DNA from: Plazaster borealis
Lineage: Eukaryota > Echinodermata > Asteroidea > Forcipulatida > Labidiasteridae
DNA length: 64,000 nucleotides
Reading direction: 5' to 3'
Assembly: GCA_021014325.1 (NCBI GenBank)
Contig: CM037463.1
Coordinates: 4,273,001 to 4,337,000, forward strand
Notes under the pieces: generated by a model
Seen by the model: the letters and a program-made list of their open reading frames with translations, nothing else
Databases searched by the model: none
Told to the model about the DNA's origin: nothing
Made by a program: the position numbers and the translations under genes
Part shown: piece after piece, positions 12,670 through 24,560 of the stretch
Position numbering within the stretch: position 1 is the first letter of the stretch
How the letters are laid out: each line of letters opens with the position of its first letter

Positions 12670-13046
12670 AAAGGTATCGTACACGTTTGGTAATGACTCA
12701 AAACAAATATTAGCATAAAAACTTACTTGGTAACAATTTGGTAACAAGCAACGGAGAGCTGTTGATAGTATAAAACATTGTAGGAAACGACTCCCTCTGA
12801 AGTAACGTAGTTTTTGAGAAAGAGGTAATTTCTCACTAAAATAATAAAAACTTCTTGCAAGAAGTTTTTATTCCTATCTGAAAGCAAACAAATTTTTACA
12901 ACAGGGGAGTTTTTTCTTCCATTATTATCTCGCAACTTCGATGACCAATTGAGCCCAAATTTTCACGGGCTTGTTATTTTATGCATATGTTGGGATACAC
13001 CAAGTGAGAACACTGGTCTTTGACAATTTCCAAACATGTTCAGTGC
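12670..13046. mobile_element. MITE family A, copy 3, left part (ends at 17642-17652)
   Basis: Starts AAAGGTATCGTACACGTTTGG. It breaks off at ...CATGTTCAGTGC where the LTR element begins. The missing terminus CTTTAA continues after the right LTR, so the retroelement inserted six or so bases from the MITE end. Confidence 0.85.
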
Positions 13047-13179
13047 TGTAATATTCGGGAGTGATTTAGAGAGATTGACTTTCAAGATGGCTGCTCACAG
13101 TAGCATGTTTACACATGAGGTTTATTGGTGAACACAAGAGGGCGCTATAACAATAACAGTACTGAGGCATAATCCTACA
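13047..13179 (-). repeat. 3' LTR of the retrotransposon
   Basis: Starts TGTAATATTCGGGAG and ends CATAATCCTACA in plus coordinates. It appears identical to 17509-17641. A 133-bp LTR is short for the group. Confidence 0.95.
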
Positions 13180-13192
13180 TCTCCCCCCAAGT
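13180..13192 (-). promoter_or_regulatory. polypurine tract of the retrotransposon
   Basis: The minus-strand ACTTGGGGGGAGA lies directly before the 3' LTR, as expected for the plus-strand DNA primer. Confidence 0.75.
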
Positions 13193-13494
13193 ACAGATTT
13201 GTGTAATTTAAATCCCAAACCTGTTCATCAATGTTCAGAGTGTCCATACAGAGATATCTAGAGTCCATGAATTATGTAAACAAATGTAAACTTCTCCAAC
13301 AACTTTAACAATTTTCAAAGCCAAAATGTAACTGTAGAATTTTGAAGCAAACAAGTCAACACTGGAATAAAACTTCAAAAAATCTGCATGGATTTTATGC
13401 AGAGAGAGCAAAATAGTTTCCAACTCTCGATTTTCTAGTCTGCAATATTTTTATGCAGGTAGTTTGTTTTGGGGTTTTTTTCCTTTGGTATTGT

Positions 13495-14400
13495 TCATAA
13501 ATCAAGGCGATCAGGCGGCTTCACTAAACGTCCTGATCTGGTTGTTATCACAGTAGGTGATGGAGTGTTCGGTGGTGTGGACAACAACGGAGATTGTTTC
13601 TCTTGAGAAGTGGATGGAGAACACTGCTGTGATGGAGTAGGAAGTACTGTCTGCGAGTGGGTTGGTACATCAGAGGGTGTAGACAGGGGCGCATCTGGGG
13701 CTGGTGTTTGAGGGGTTTGGTCTGGTGTGTTAACGAGAGCTGATCGGTTGCGACGAACTGTGCCATGATCGGTTTCAATGATGTAGGAACGTGGCTGGGA
13801 TGCTTTGGCGAGAATGGTCCCATGACGGTTCTGGTCTCGGATCCAAACTGAATCACCAGGGTTTAGCGTTGGTAGAGTCGTAGCACGGTGACGAAGATTA
13901 AAGTTGTGCTGTTGTTTTGTGCGATATGTTTCTTCCTTCTGTCTAATCATTTGGTCCTGTTGAGCTTTAGGATATAGATTTGATGGAAGGATAGGCAGGG
14001 TTGTCTTTAGTTTCCTGCCCATCAACAGTTCGCTTGGAGACAGGCCATTCTGAAGTGGGGATGAGCGATACATCAGAAGTGCAAGGTAAGGGTCTGTGTT
14101 CTTCTTAAGCAATCCTTTGATTGTGCGAACTGCTCTCTCAACTTCCCCATTTGCCTGCGGGTACCGTGGGGAACTAGTAGTGTGGATGAATCCATATGTC
14201 TTTGCAAACTGCAGAAACGAGGCTGAGCTGAATTGTGGCCCATTGTCAGACATAATCACATCCGGGATCCCATGTACTGCAAAGATTTCCTTCAAGGCTT
14301 GGATTACGGTCGCTGAGGTTTGGTCCGATGAGAGTGACTTGATTTCTATCCAGCGTGAATAGTAGTCAATGACGATGAGGTAGATTTTCCCTCGATACTG
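13495..14400 (-). pseudogene. integrase core and C-terminal segment
   Basis: Contains the later part of the DDE integrase core (GIPDVIMSDNGPQFSS, YPQANGEVERAVRTIK) and the downstream GPY/F-like region (LNPGDSVWIRDQNRHGTILAK). A Pro/Thr/Ser-rich tail ends at 13495. It is one base out of register with the preceding segment. About 300 bases of non-coding sequence separate the stop from the polypurine tract. Confidence 0.85.
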
Positions 14401-15630
14401 AACAAATCCATTCCCAGTCTTTCCCAGGGACGTGACGGGAATGATGCTGCCATGAGAGGTTCACGCTGTTCTGGTCGATGTTTTGCGCAGGTCACACATT
14501 TGGAGATCATGTCTTCAATGCTCTTGGAGAGGCCTGGCCACCAAATAGATGTACGTGCTCGTGCTCGGCATTTAGTGATACCAAGATGGCCTTGATGGAT
14601 ACGATCGAGCATTTCCAATCTCATGGATCGTGGAATAACAATGCGATCATCATACAGAAGGAGATCATCGAGGATAGAAAGATGACTTCGGTTTTCCCAG
14701 TACTGGCGCAGTAGGGGTGTGTGTGGCATGTATACGGGCCAACCACGAATGCAAAATTCCTTTATCTGTGTGCATTCCTCATCTGCTTTCTGGGCTGCAA
14801 CAATTTCCAGTAGGCGTTGCGGAGTTGCAGGTACTGAAGACATCACGTGATTTGTGTAATTGTCGATTTCTGAGATCAGAGCTGTATCGGTTTCTTCGGG
14901 TGTACCGACTGGAGCACGGGAAAGTGCGTCTGCAGTAGTCTGGTGCTTGCCAGGGACATACTGGACAGTTGGACTAAATCTCATCAATCTTAGACGGAAC
15001 CGAAGAATACGTGGGGGCATTTTCGAAAGTTCCTTTGTCTGAAGGAGAGACACAAGTGGTTTGTGGTCGGTCTCAAGCGTGAAGTGAAGACCAAGGACGT
15101 AGTCGGAGAACTTCTCACAACCCCAGGTTGCGGCTAATGCTTCCTTCTCGATGACAGCATATCGCTTCTCTGTGTCTGATAGAGAGCGCGATGCATAGGA
15201 GATTGGGTGACGTTTCCCATCTTCTTGAATCTGAAGAAGAACGGCGCCAACTCCAAATGAAGAAGCATCCGTAGCTACAAAGGTAGGACGGGTTGGTTCA
15301 TAGTGAGCCAGGACTGCAGATGAGAGAAGTAGATCTTTCACTCGTTGAAATGAGCTCTGCTGGGCTTTATCCCAATACCAGGTTGTGTCTTTCCTGAGCA
15401 ACTGGCGTAATGGCTCGTTTATCTCTGCCAAACCGGGGACAAATTTTCCGAGTTGGTTGACCATTCCCATGAATCTCTGGAGTTCAGTGATGTTGGAAGG
15501 TACAGGAAATGCTGCTATGGCTGTAGTTTTGCCTTTATCTGCATGTATTCCTGCTGCGTCTATCACGTGACCCAAGAACTTGATGGAGTGTTTGGTAAAC
15601 TCACATTTCTCATTGAGGGTGAGACCTGCT
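14400..15630 (-). pseudogene. RNase H and integrase N-terminal segment
   Basis: Continues the RT end (FMGMVNQLGKFVPGL) into RNase H (FVATDASSFGVGAVL, YAVIEKEALA, TDHKPL, ADALSR). The integrase zinc region follows (HQGHLGITKCRARA, WWPGLSKSIEDMI, CVTCAKHRPEQREP). The frame ends after the start of the integrase core near 14398-14406. No other stops interrupt it. Confidence 0.85.
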
Positions 15631-16240
15631 TTTGTAGTCGTTGCAAGACTGATCGCACACGTTTGTCATGTTCGAGTTGTGTGGCACCATGTATGAGGAT
15701 GTCGTCCATATGGCATATGACACCGTCAAGATCAACAAGAATTTGAGACATGGCTCGCTGGAAAATCTCGGGTGCAGAACTGATGCCAAAGGGTAGTCGG
15801 TTGAAGCAGTAACGACCTGAAGGAGTGATGAATGTAGTCAGGAGTGTGGATTCGGCATCAAGTGGTATTTGCCAAAATCCGCTCTTTGCGTCTAGCTTAG
15901 AAAATATTGTACTTTTCCCAAGCTTTGCTAGGCTCTCATCAACTGAAGACATCGGATGGATTTCTCGTAAGACGCTCTTGTTGAGATTAGTGAGGTCTAC
16001 GCATATGCGATGTGAGCCGTTTGATTTTGGAACGACAACCATACCGGAGCACCATGTTGTCGGTGATGTCACTGGAGAAATAACACCTTGTTGGAGCATG
16101 GATTGGATCTCCTTTTCCACTTGTGGTAGTAGTGGGTAGGGTACTTTTCTTGGCGTGTACAAACATACTGGTTTTGCGTCAGGGCACAATGTTATGTGGT
16201 AGGGCGTCTGAAGTTTTCCCAGGCCAGTGAATAACCCAGG
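15630..16240 (-). pseudogene. reverse transcriptase segment, frame-shifted on both sides
   Basis: Open segment with the fingers-palm motifs of a Ty3/Gypsy reverse transcriptase: VPYPLLPQVEKEI, GVISPVTSPTTWCSG, VVPKSNGSHRICVDLTNLN, FSKLDAKSGFWQIPL, RLPFGISSAPEIFQ and the catalytic box CHMDDILIHG (usually YVDDIL or YLDDIL). It is offset by one base from Gag-protease upstream (near 16237-16246) and from RNase H downstream (near 15627-15635). It has no internal stop codons. Confidence 0.85.
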
Positions 16241-17475
16241 AATTCTGCCCTAAAGTCAGGAGTTGAAGTTTGCTTGACCTCATTTACTCTCTTGATGAGG
16301 CCCAGTTCGACACATGCTCGTCTACTCAGGAGGGAACATCTCTGGTTTTGGATGACGTAGAGGCGTTCTGTGATTGTCCTCTCGGAGTATTTAAGCTTGG
16401 CAGTCAGCATACCTGTGACCGGTAATGGTGTGCCGCCTGGACCACGAAGTGACTGAGTGGTCTCTTTGAGTTGTACATCGGCAAGCCAGGGTTCGGTGTC
16501 GCTAATGACAGTGACGGTTGCTCCAGTGTCCAGTTTGAAGCAGGTGCGGTGTCCATCAACTGTGATAAAGGCACTCCAATAGTCGCTGTTACTTATGACT
16601 TCACCAAGGAATGGTAAATCATCATCATCTTGAACTTCATGTACCCGTGTAGTGTTGCGTTTGGATGCATTTCCACTGAGGCATACTGATTTAAAATGTC
16701 CTGATTTGGAGCAGTTGTCACATACAGCATCTTTTGCTGGGCAATTTCGGCGAGGATGGCGTGTTCTTCCACACCATCTACAACTGCCGGACTTTGAATC
16801 CTTTTCATGGGTGTGCTGCTTGGGGTGAAGCTGTCCCTTAGGTTTCGGTTTGTCGTATTTGTGGGCGGTAGGTTTGCGTTTAGCAACGTGATCAACGCTA
16901 GAAGAAGTGGCTTTGATGTCACCACGTACTACGTCACGACTATCTTTTCTAGCTTCGGACTGGCGGCAAATCTGGACTGCTTTGGTCAGATTTAGGTCAG
17001 CTTTGATTTGAAGAGAGTCAGACAGTTTATCATCTAGTACACCCACAACGATTCTATCTCTGATGAGGCTTTCTTTGAGGTCACCATATTGACAGTTGTC
17101 AGCCAGTCTGTATAAATCTTGTATAAATATGTCGATTGATTCGTTTGGCAACTGTTTACGTCGATTAAATCGAGCCCTCTCTACGATAACATTGCGTCTG
17201 CCTTCATAGTGCTTATCGAGCGCTGCCTTAACTTCATCATATGTGGCCGTTTCCTCTTTAATACTGAGTGCAACGATGATGTCGTCGGCACATTCCCCCA
17301 TGGAATACAGAAGAGTGCTCACCTGTTCCCGGTTTCCTTTTTTGTTGAGGCCGGAGGCGATTCTGTAGCGCTCGAATCTGTTGACCCATTTTTGCCAAAG
17401 TTCACTCTGGTGTGGTCCATTCCCACCTTCAAACTTGCCTGGCAAAGGTAAATGGGTGTGTGGGGTGTCTTCCAT
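16240..17475 (-). CDS. retrotransposon Gag and protease
   Basis: The start ATG at 17475 lies 22 bases inside the PBS. About 200 residues of retrotransposon Gag-type helices follow (YDEVKAALDKHY, ARFNRRKQ, ESIDIFIQDLYRLADNC), then two Cys-rich knuckles (CRWCGRTRHPRRNC, which is irregular, and CDNCSKSGHFKSVC), then an aspartic protease active site (KLDTGATVTVIS). Gag and protease share one frame with no stop between them. The frame runs into a shift near 16237-16246, after which pol continues one frame over. Confidence 0.85.
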
Positions 17476-17496
17476 GTCAATTGTGGGTCTGTAGAA

Positions 17497-17508
17497 CCGC
17501 TGCCACCA
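17497..17508 (-). promoter_or_regulatory. primer-binding site, tRNA-Leu type
   Basis: On the minus strand TGGTGGCAGCGG directly follows the 5' LTR with no spacer. It is complementary to the 3' end CCGCTGCCACCA found in animal tRNA-Leu. The match is 12 bases, then fails. Confidence 0.75.
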
Positions 17509-17641
17509 TGTAATATTCGGGAGTGATTTAGAGAGATTGACTTTCAAGATGGCTGCTCACAGTAGCATGTTTACACATGAGGTTTATTGGTGAACACAAG
17601 AGGGCGCTATAACAATAACAGTACTGAGGCATAATCCTACA
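17509..17641 (-). repeat. 5' LTR of the retrotransposon
   Basis: Partner of 13047-13179 with no difference found by eye. Identical LTRs point to a recent insertion, since the two are copied from one template. Confidence 0.95.
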
Positions 17642-17718
17642 AGTGCCTTTAAGTTAAGACCAGTTACTGGTCCTAACTTCAGATAACACTCGTCTTATCT
17701 CTTTGTGAAATCGGCCCC

Positions 17719-19399
17719 TGGGCTCACCTGTGAAACTAGCCCTGCATACAATGTCTAGTAAAAACTGGTATGGGCAAGTAAACACCACTTCTCAACTAGC
17801 CCTGTGGGCTACTTAAAACTGTGCAACCTACTTGTTAATACCAGTTATTATTAAGTGTCAAAGTATTTTTGAGTGTGTCAATGTAATTTCATTTCACCAA
17901 TAAACTGGTTGTGATCGCTACCATTAATACATCAGAAAGATACATTTATGACAATACATGTTTAACATCTGGGCTACTTAAACTTCCTGGGGCAAGTAAA
18001 ATGCACAGTTCACTAGCCCGGTGGGCTTCTTAACGAAGTGGAAGGCCTGCTGTATGTAGGTGTGAGCATAGCAAGAGTCATTGTAGGTTTGTTTTTTTTT
18101 GCCTTAACAATGTATATCTGTGTTGCAGTAGGAAAAAACACAAGATTTATTGTGTTGAATTTGGCGACTGATAACATTTTACATTGTTGAACAAGGCAAG
18201 TAATTTTGTGAATGCTGTATTCATAAATCTCCCTCATCAGCCGGTCATGGGTGAATTAATTTGGAAGTTGGCAAGTCTTTTACCGAGACAGTTGTTGAAG
18301 GTATTTTTCTGGGTTTCTTTTTTATTGTAAATTAATTAAATTCCATTATTTAGCATAAAGTTTGTATTCAGATACAAAAACAGATATCTCTTATGATTAA
18401 TTTGTGGAAAACATAAATTTTGTCCACTATTAAAATTGTCCACTATTGAAAATGGCATTTAATTATTAAGCTTTTTGAAAACTTGTACCGTGTTCACACT
18501 CTTAAGGAAAATAAAGTTACATGTTGTAAATACTTGTTCGTCTTGAGAGGTGGTATACAAACACTATTTTGTGAGCTACAGGGCATTTCACTGTGTCCAT
18601 TAAAATTAGTAGAAAAAGTACCTAAGGTATCATTGTAATAATCACCTCAATAATCGCCTTTTTATTTAAAAATATTACAAACAGTGAATAACTTCTCTTT
18701 TCAGAATTCTTGATTCAAACTTCTTCTTTTTAGGGGGGGGGGGTGAGTAAGGGTTTCACATTCCTTTTTTACCACATTGCAGACACTAATTATATAAGGC
18801 GTTTCCATTAGTCAAATCGGTGATGAAATTTGTCTAGAGCAATTACACACGCCATCACTTTTTTCTCTAAACAATTTTGAAAACAAAGATGGGTTTAGCA
18901 AAGATGGCTGAAAACGGTCTGAAATGGGTTGAGAACAGAGATGAGGCCGGAACCTTGTGGATACATACATGTACTTCTTCCACAATTAGAGCTCATGAAA
19001 TATGGGGGACTAAAACCCAAAACCTGCTTTGCACTCCCCCCCCCCCCCCATCCCTATGATGTCCATGCCACGCATGGATGGCAACGCCCAAATGGTAGGA
19101 ACAAAGAGCAATACGATTACTTCCAGATCCCCACCCACCCTACGCCCTCTGAAAAAGTACTCTCAGTAGACCTACAGTGATTTGGTCGCAAGATAACCGT
19201 AAAGAAATGTATTCGCCTGCAACAATCGGTATTTCGACATTTATGCGGCCAGCGCAGTGTAACTCTCGATCACCCCCGTGGGAACGAGGCTGGACAGTAT
19301 ATTGACACGAAATACTCGGGCTTATTTATAATAAGTTGGTGGTTTGTAGCACATTCCTCCAGTGTGTGTCTTGGCAACACACTACACATTGTCAACAAC
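17719..19399. other. intergenic region upstream of MDH1B
   Basis: Low-complexity and AT-rich sequence with short poly-G and poly-C runs (about 18735 and 19035). It should include the MDH1B promoter. No exon is recognised. CTAGCCC(A/T)GTGGGCT words near 17798-18030 suggest a small degraded repeat. Confidence 0.4.
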
Positions 19400-22300
19400 A
19401 TGACGAAGTTAGTGATAGCAGGTAAGTTAAAAACTGTAATTTTACAAATTTGGGCCAAGTAATGAAAATGTAAAGTTTTCATATCGATTAAATATGTGTT
19501 AAGGCATAGTTAAACTTGTATAATTCAATCGTAATGTGTAAAACACCGTCTCAATCTTTCGAAAAAATACGTAGCCCAATTTCCGGACATTAGTTTTTGA
19601 CGTGGGCATAGATGGTCGATGAGAGATGAATATCCCCATCTGTCAAATGCAAAGGCTACACTATCACTCAGCTAAAACGATTTGGTTTATTATTGATTTC
19701 AGTTCCTTGTTTGTTGATAATGATATTCTTAACTCTAAGGCCTGGGTAGCAAGTTTGTTTTTGTAATTGTTTGGTGGTGGGTATATTGCCGGTAGGCCTA
19801 GTAGGCCTACTACAGAAATAAACGTTTAGGGCCTAATATTAAAGAAATAAGTAAACACTTTTTAATTTCATTTTAAGCCGGTTTACAACAGTGCCCTCTT
19901 AGTCTTAGACTCGTACATGTGTAGCCGACATTATTATAAAGTTTTAGCTGCTTCAAAATTCTGTTCATTGCTGGTAGTACATTGAGTGCCGTTCCTCTCT
20001 CTTAGTCTGTGTGTGACTGAGTATGATTAGCTATATTTGAGCTTTGAGCCATGGTCACTTTATGGTGTTTTTCCTTAATTTTTAAAAAATGTCATCCCAG
20101 AAAATAAGAACTCTCTTCTTTTATTAAAATGGATAGTACTACTTTTGGTTTTTTTTTTAAGTGATTTGTGGCTCTCAAGGATCTTTTTTTTTTTAGGGAA
20201 ATAAAGTTAGAAATTCATAAGTCATGGTTCCATCTCGTGATTACAAAGTCACAATAACAATGTTGGTGCAGAACCAGACTAATATTTATCTCGCTAAAAT
20301 TTCTAATTCCCCCCCCCCCAAAACAGTCACTGCTCATACAGTGCCATCCTGGTTTGATAATGTACTTCAGAATAGCTGACCGTGCTGGCAAAATATCAAC
20401 TGCCGAAGTTGTTTTATTTTTTCCTGCTGTTGCTGTTTGTCTGATCACTAGTAGGCCTATTGGTAATTAATTGTTGTTTATTTGGTTGGTGTTGTTTTTT
20501 ATGGGGGGCATTAGGGCTGTGGTCTTTTGTTTGTTTGTTCTTTAAAAAAACTTTACCTTTAACTGTCTCTTTTATTCCCATTCTCAATAGGTCATGCTGA
20601 TTGCCCCTACTATGCTCGGGCTGAACTTCTTGCGGACGATCTGAAGATCAATTTGCCCAGTTTCAGTGTTCACAAAATTGTCAAACATCCGAAAGAATGG
20701 GAGGTAAACATTTTTAGGTTAAATTATAAATCTGTTGCATTTAAATTGTTTCAATATCACCAAAAAAATAGCAAAGTGTCAAAGTTTAAACAATCCAAAA
20801 AACCAACCCTCAACAAATATAATCCATTGATCCCAAAATCATGCCCACTGCATCTGCACGCAAGCTTCAAGTATATTGAGAATTTCAAAGAGGTTTGTCA
20901 AAAGATGTTAGGATAATATAATGATTTACTGTATTTTCACAGCCGTGGCTTCAGCAGCTGTGTAAGAAGAATGGCTGGGGCCATCGGAAGTCCCCCATCA
21001 TATGGCGAGAGCTCATCGACCGAGGTGGCAAAGGCGTTCTCATCGGAGGCTCCAATGAGTTCCAGGAGTACGCCAGCGGCTACTACGGCATCACATCCCG
21101 GCAGATGAGCAGCGATATGTCCAAGATCGCCGGCGAGAATATCGAGACCAAACTGCTAGTCGATGCTGAGGAAGAGCATGAGAGAAGTCTGAGCAAGCCC
21201 CTGCACGTGTGCATCACCAACGCCGCAAGCCCTGTCGCATACCACATGGTGCGTGAGATAGCTCAGGGTGATGTGCTCGGCAAAGACACCGAGGTTTCGA
21301 TCAAGCTACTGACGGAACCTGACTGTATCAAAACAGTCGAGGGTATGAAAATGGAAATGGAGGACTTGGCTTGCCCTCTCCTACGGAACATTGTCCTGAC
21401 TACAGATGTTAAACATGCCTTCAAGGATGCGAGTGCCATTATCTTCTTGGATGAGATTGCAAAATCAGAGGATATGGAGAAGGCGGAGTGGCTGAGGCAA
21501 AATGCTGAGGTATACACGGAATACGCTAAAGTATTGAACAGTACGGCATTACCAGATGTCAAGGTGATTGTGGCTGGCACTGGTCCGCTGAACTTCAACG
21601 CTTTCATACTCGGACATTTCACCCCTTCCATTCTGAGACAGAATGTTGTAGCCCTTTCACGCCTTGAAGAAAATCATGCTAAGTCGGCCATCGCCAGATG
21701 CATCAAGGTCAAAACTGCCGGGGTCATGAACCTCCTGATCTGGGGCAACATTGGCGGAACAACGCACACCGATCTGAAGAATGCTAAAGTGCGGGGATGC
21801 GAGGGCGCTATTTGGGGTCCGCCGTTTTACTCCAGGCCAGTTGGTGAAATGGTCCACGATGACAAGTGGCTGCAAACGGAATACCTGGAGGGATTGAAGA
21901 ACTATAAGGAAACTATAGAGGGAGCCCTTCAACACCGCTCGGCATTCTCCGAGGCTCATTCTATCATTAGTCTTCTGACGGACTGGTGGAATGGTTCAGA
22001 TGGAGACAAATTGTACTCTCTTGGTGTCCTGTCGGAAGGTGAATTTTATTTATCTTTTCTTCAAATAACATAAATTCAAAAAGATATAATCTCCACAAAA
22101 TAAAAAATGCGCAAAATATGGCCTGCCGCTCTGACCCTAGCAGAGTCTTTCTTCAAAGGCTACTGGTCTAACAGAAGCAGCCAAGTGGAAAGAAATGAAA
22201 AGAGAGAGAGGTAGAAAGCACAAAGAAAAAGCAATGGATGAACAATGTCTTCTTCATTGATCATTTGTTGCTTTTTCTGTGTTATTTCTGCCTCTCTCTC

Positions 22301-23335
22301 TTTAATTTCTTTCCACTTGACTGCTTCTGTTACACCAGTATACCTGTTTATGTGTGTTGTGTTGTCATTTGACCTTTGTTTGCATGTATACCACTTGTCC
22401 TTTTGGTTGGTAAGCAGTTTGCAACAGCTAAGTCTATTTTCTCAAAATAATAGTAATATGATTTCAACAAAATACCCTGACGAACCTTATCAGGGCATTT
22501 CTCAGAGTCCATGACTTAAAAAAGAAAGTATGGTTAAAAAGGGAGCCCCCCCCCCCCCCGATTCTCCTCCCGTCTTTCCCACCCTTTTCTCTGACCTTGG
22601 TATCAGCCAGTGTCACTTAAAAGGACTTTGATCAAGTGGGATATGAGTGCAGCAAAAATGTGTACTTGTACAGAATGTGCATCACCAGACATTTTTATTG
22701 TGGACTTTCTTTAAAAGTTGGAGGTAAAGGCAAGGAAAGGGTAGGGAAACGGACTTTCGAGGAAAGACAAATCCAAAATAAATTTACATTGTAAAGTGAC
22801 ACTGGATTTGCTCATCCACCAATAGTTCATGCCTGCAAGGTGGAGTGTAGAAATCCATATGTTTTGCGCACGTTTTTGAGTTTAATTTTTAATTTTTAAT
22901 GTTACAAACAAAATTCCGTTTGATCTTGGTGCAGGTTGGTATAATCTTCCAGAAGGCATTGTATTCTCCCTGCCTGTCAAGTTCCAGAGGGGAATCTGGG
23001 AGGTTGCTCAAGACATCGACATCAGCGAAGACGTCAACAAGACACTCAAGTCGATAGCGGAGGAGCTCGTTAAGGAGACGGAAGTCATCTTCCCTCCACC
23101 ACGAGTCTCCCCGCCTCCTGGGGGAGGAGGGGTTGATGAGGAGAACCAGAAGAAGGTGTTTGGAACGGATGAAGCAGGGAAGGAGAATGGACAGGCTAAT
23201 GAGCAGACCGCAGAGGGTGTGACCAAGGAAGATGAAGTCAACGGACCATTGTCTAAGATTCTTGAGGAGTCGGAGGTGGACAGTAAGGAAGGGGAGAAAA
23301 CAACGGATACAGAGAGATCGGCAGAAGATACTTAG
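19400..23335 (+). CDS. MDH1B: putative malate dehydrogenase 1B homologue
   Basis: Exons are 19400-19421, 20591-20703, 20943-22038 and 22935-23335 (phases 1, 0, 1), giving 543 residues; the human protein is about 520. The N-terminus ([19 protein letters not shown]) and [13 protein letters not shown] match MDH1B, a cytosolic-MDH relative with an extra N-terminal region. The Rossmann start is [13 protein letters not shown] (about 137-149). The two places that hold MDH catalytic residues read SRLEENHAK and [12 protein letters not shown], so the usual substrate Arg and the proton-relay His are not conserved. [11 protein letters not shown] and SLGVLSEG follow. The C-terminus is an acidic Pro/Gly/Glu-rich tail. 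The start ATG sits just before a phase-1 donor GTAAGT. Enzyme activity is doubtful; a ciliary or sperm role is reported for vertebrate relatives, which I cannot test here. Confidence 0.92.
22131..22375. repeat. foldback element, family J copy 2 in MDH1B intron 3
   Basis: The inverted arms AACAGAAGCAGCCAAGTGG and CCACTTGACTGCTTCTGTT flank AGAGAGAG and CTCTCTCT. The outer GACCCTAGCAGAGTCTTTC and TGTGTTGTGTTGTCAT match family J copy 1. Confidence 0.7.
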
Positions 23336-24375
23336 CGTAAAATTATTCCTTCAAAACAACAGAAAGGACTTCAAGGCTTATTTTGCATAAATTTGTAAGA
23401 AACATCTAATGGTTCATAAGATAATGTTTCCCCTAATTACCTTTTGGAATTTCACATAATGAAATTTGAATCTGAAATGTCAGAAAAAATGTGAACATCG
23501 TATGCAATATTGCTTCAATAACCATAAAATTGCATGCAAGTCCTTTTTATTGACACAACATGATGTTGTATAATGTGACCCCTAAATGACTTCATTGTCT
23601 CCCAGTTCATGATTAATCAATAAGTTTTGCTTATTAATGCTTATCACTTTGGTCAGGTGCACAAGTTTCTAAGAAATAATAACTGTTTCATACTTTGTAC
23701 AGCTTCTAGTGCATGTTAAAACATTTAGTTACATTTACCAAGACTTGATTTAATGGTAACAAGAACTTGTTCAGACACATTTTTCTCTAACAAATTTCAT
23801 CATTTCATTTTCAAAAAAAGGAACAGTTCTTGGATCATTTCTTAACCAAGCTGATTAAAAAGATAAAAAATGAGTTGTATAATAAGTGTCACTTTAAAAC
23901 TGTCTTCAATTGCTATTTTTAAATATTTTTTTTTGTAAATACATGTACATCGATCCCTCTCGGTTTAAGATTTATATGAGAAAGTTTCTGTACCATAATA
24001 ACATTGAGTTCACTGAAATGTGAAAAAACAACATTTGTTTTCTCTTCTCAGCTTACAACATAAGAGTTTAATTTAAATGAACCCTTTTTGTTTGTCTTCA
24101 AATTATTTTTGTAATTAACTGATGTTGAAACTTGAAAGTAATAATTATGTGAGACATTTGTAAAGATTTCTTCCATTTAGATTGAATAATACCAGGACTT
24201 TCCTTCAATCCTGCTAAAACTGTTTGATTCTCTTTACTTTCTTGCTTTTGTTTGGTTTTGTTGGGGATGTTAAGCAAATTTGAAACCATCTCAACTCCGT
24301 AGGAGATTTCTACCTCCATGGTTGGAGTATGCAGCACCGGTGTGGCAGGAGATTCTGCCCCCAAGGCATTTTATT
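23336..24375. other. MDH1B 3' flank
   Basis: AT-rich non-coding sequence, probably 3' UTR plus spacer. I see no repeat family or credible ORF here. Confidence 0.4.
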
Positions 24376-24560
24376 TTTACACCGCAGCGAGGGGTTTTGT
24401 ACTGTAATACTGCCAATTCCTGTCTTGAGATGAGACTACAAACATTTATGCCTATATAAAGGATTAGGTTTAGGGTTAGGGTTTAGGGTAGACGTAGTCT
24501 CCTATCTCAAGACGGAATTGACAGTGTTACGAGTACAAAACCCCTCGCTGCGGTGTAAAA
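24376..24560. mobile_element. TIR element with telomere-like core, copy 1
   Basis: The inverted ends TTTTACACCGCAGCGAGGGG and CCCCTCGCTGCGGTGTAAAA are followed inward by TTTTGTACTGTAATACTG and its inverse. The centre is TTAGGTTTAGGGTTAGGGTT, a short TTAGGG-type run. Copy 2 at 42975-43240 is inverted and has a longer core. Confidence 0.8.

Larger units (their letters stand above)
13047..17641 (-). mobile_element. Ty3/Gypsy LTR retrotransposon, full length, minus orientation
   Basis: The element is 4,595 bp with two 133-bp LTRs that are identical by eye and start TG and end CA. It is flanked by the 5-bp target duplication AGTGC (13042-13046 and 17642-17646). Order on the minus strand is LTR, primer-binding site, gag with CCHC knuckles, protease, reverse transcriptase, RNase H, integrase, polypurine tract, LTR. 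The pol order with integrase last places it in Ty3/Gypsy. No envelope-type ORF is seen. The coding region is one long frame broken three times, each time by a shift equal to one lost base. Confidence 0.95.
12601..17718. repeat. outer inverted repeat interrupted by nested MITE and LTR element
   Basis: The left half 12601-12669 (TTTCACAAAATCTTCCTAAC, TTAGGACTAGTCCTA) and right half 17653-17718 (ACTGGTCCTAACTT, CTCTTTGTGAAATCGG) are diverged inverted arms of one foldback. Family A copy 3 sits between them and is itself interrupted. Confidence 0.6.
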
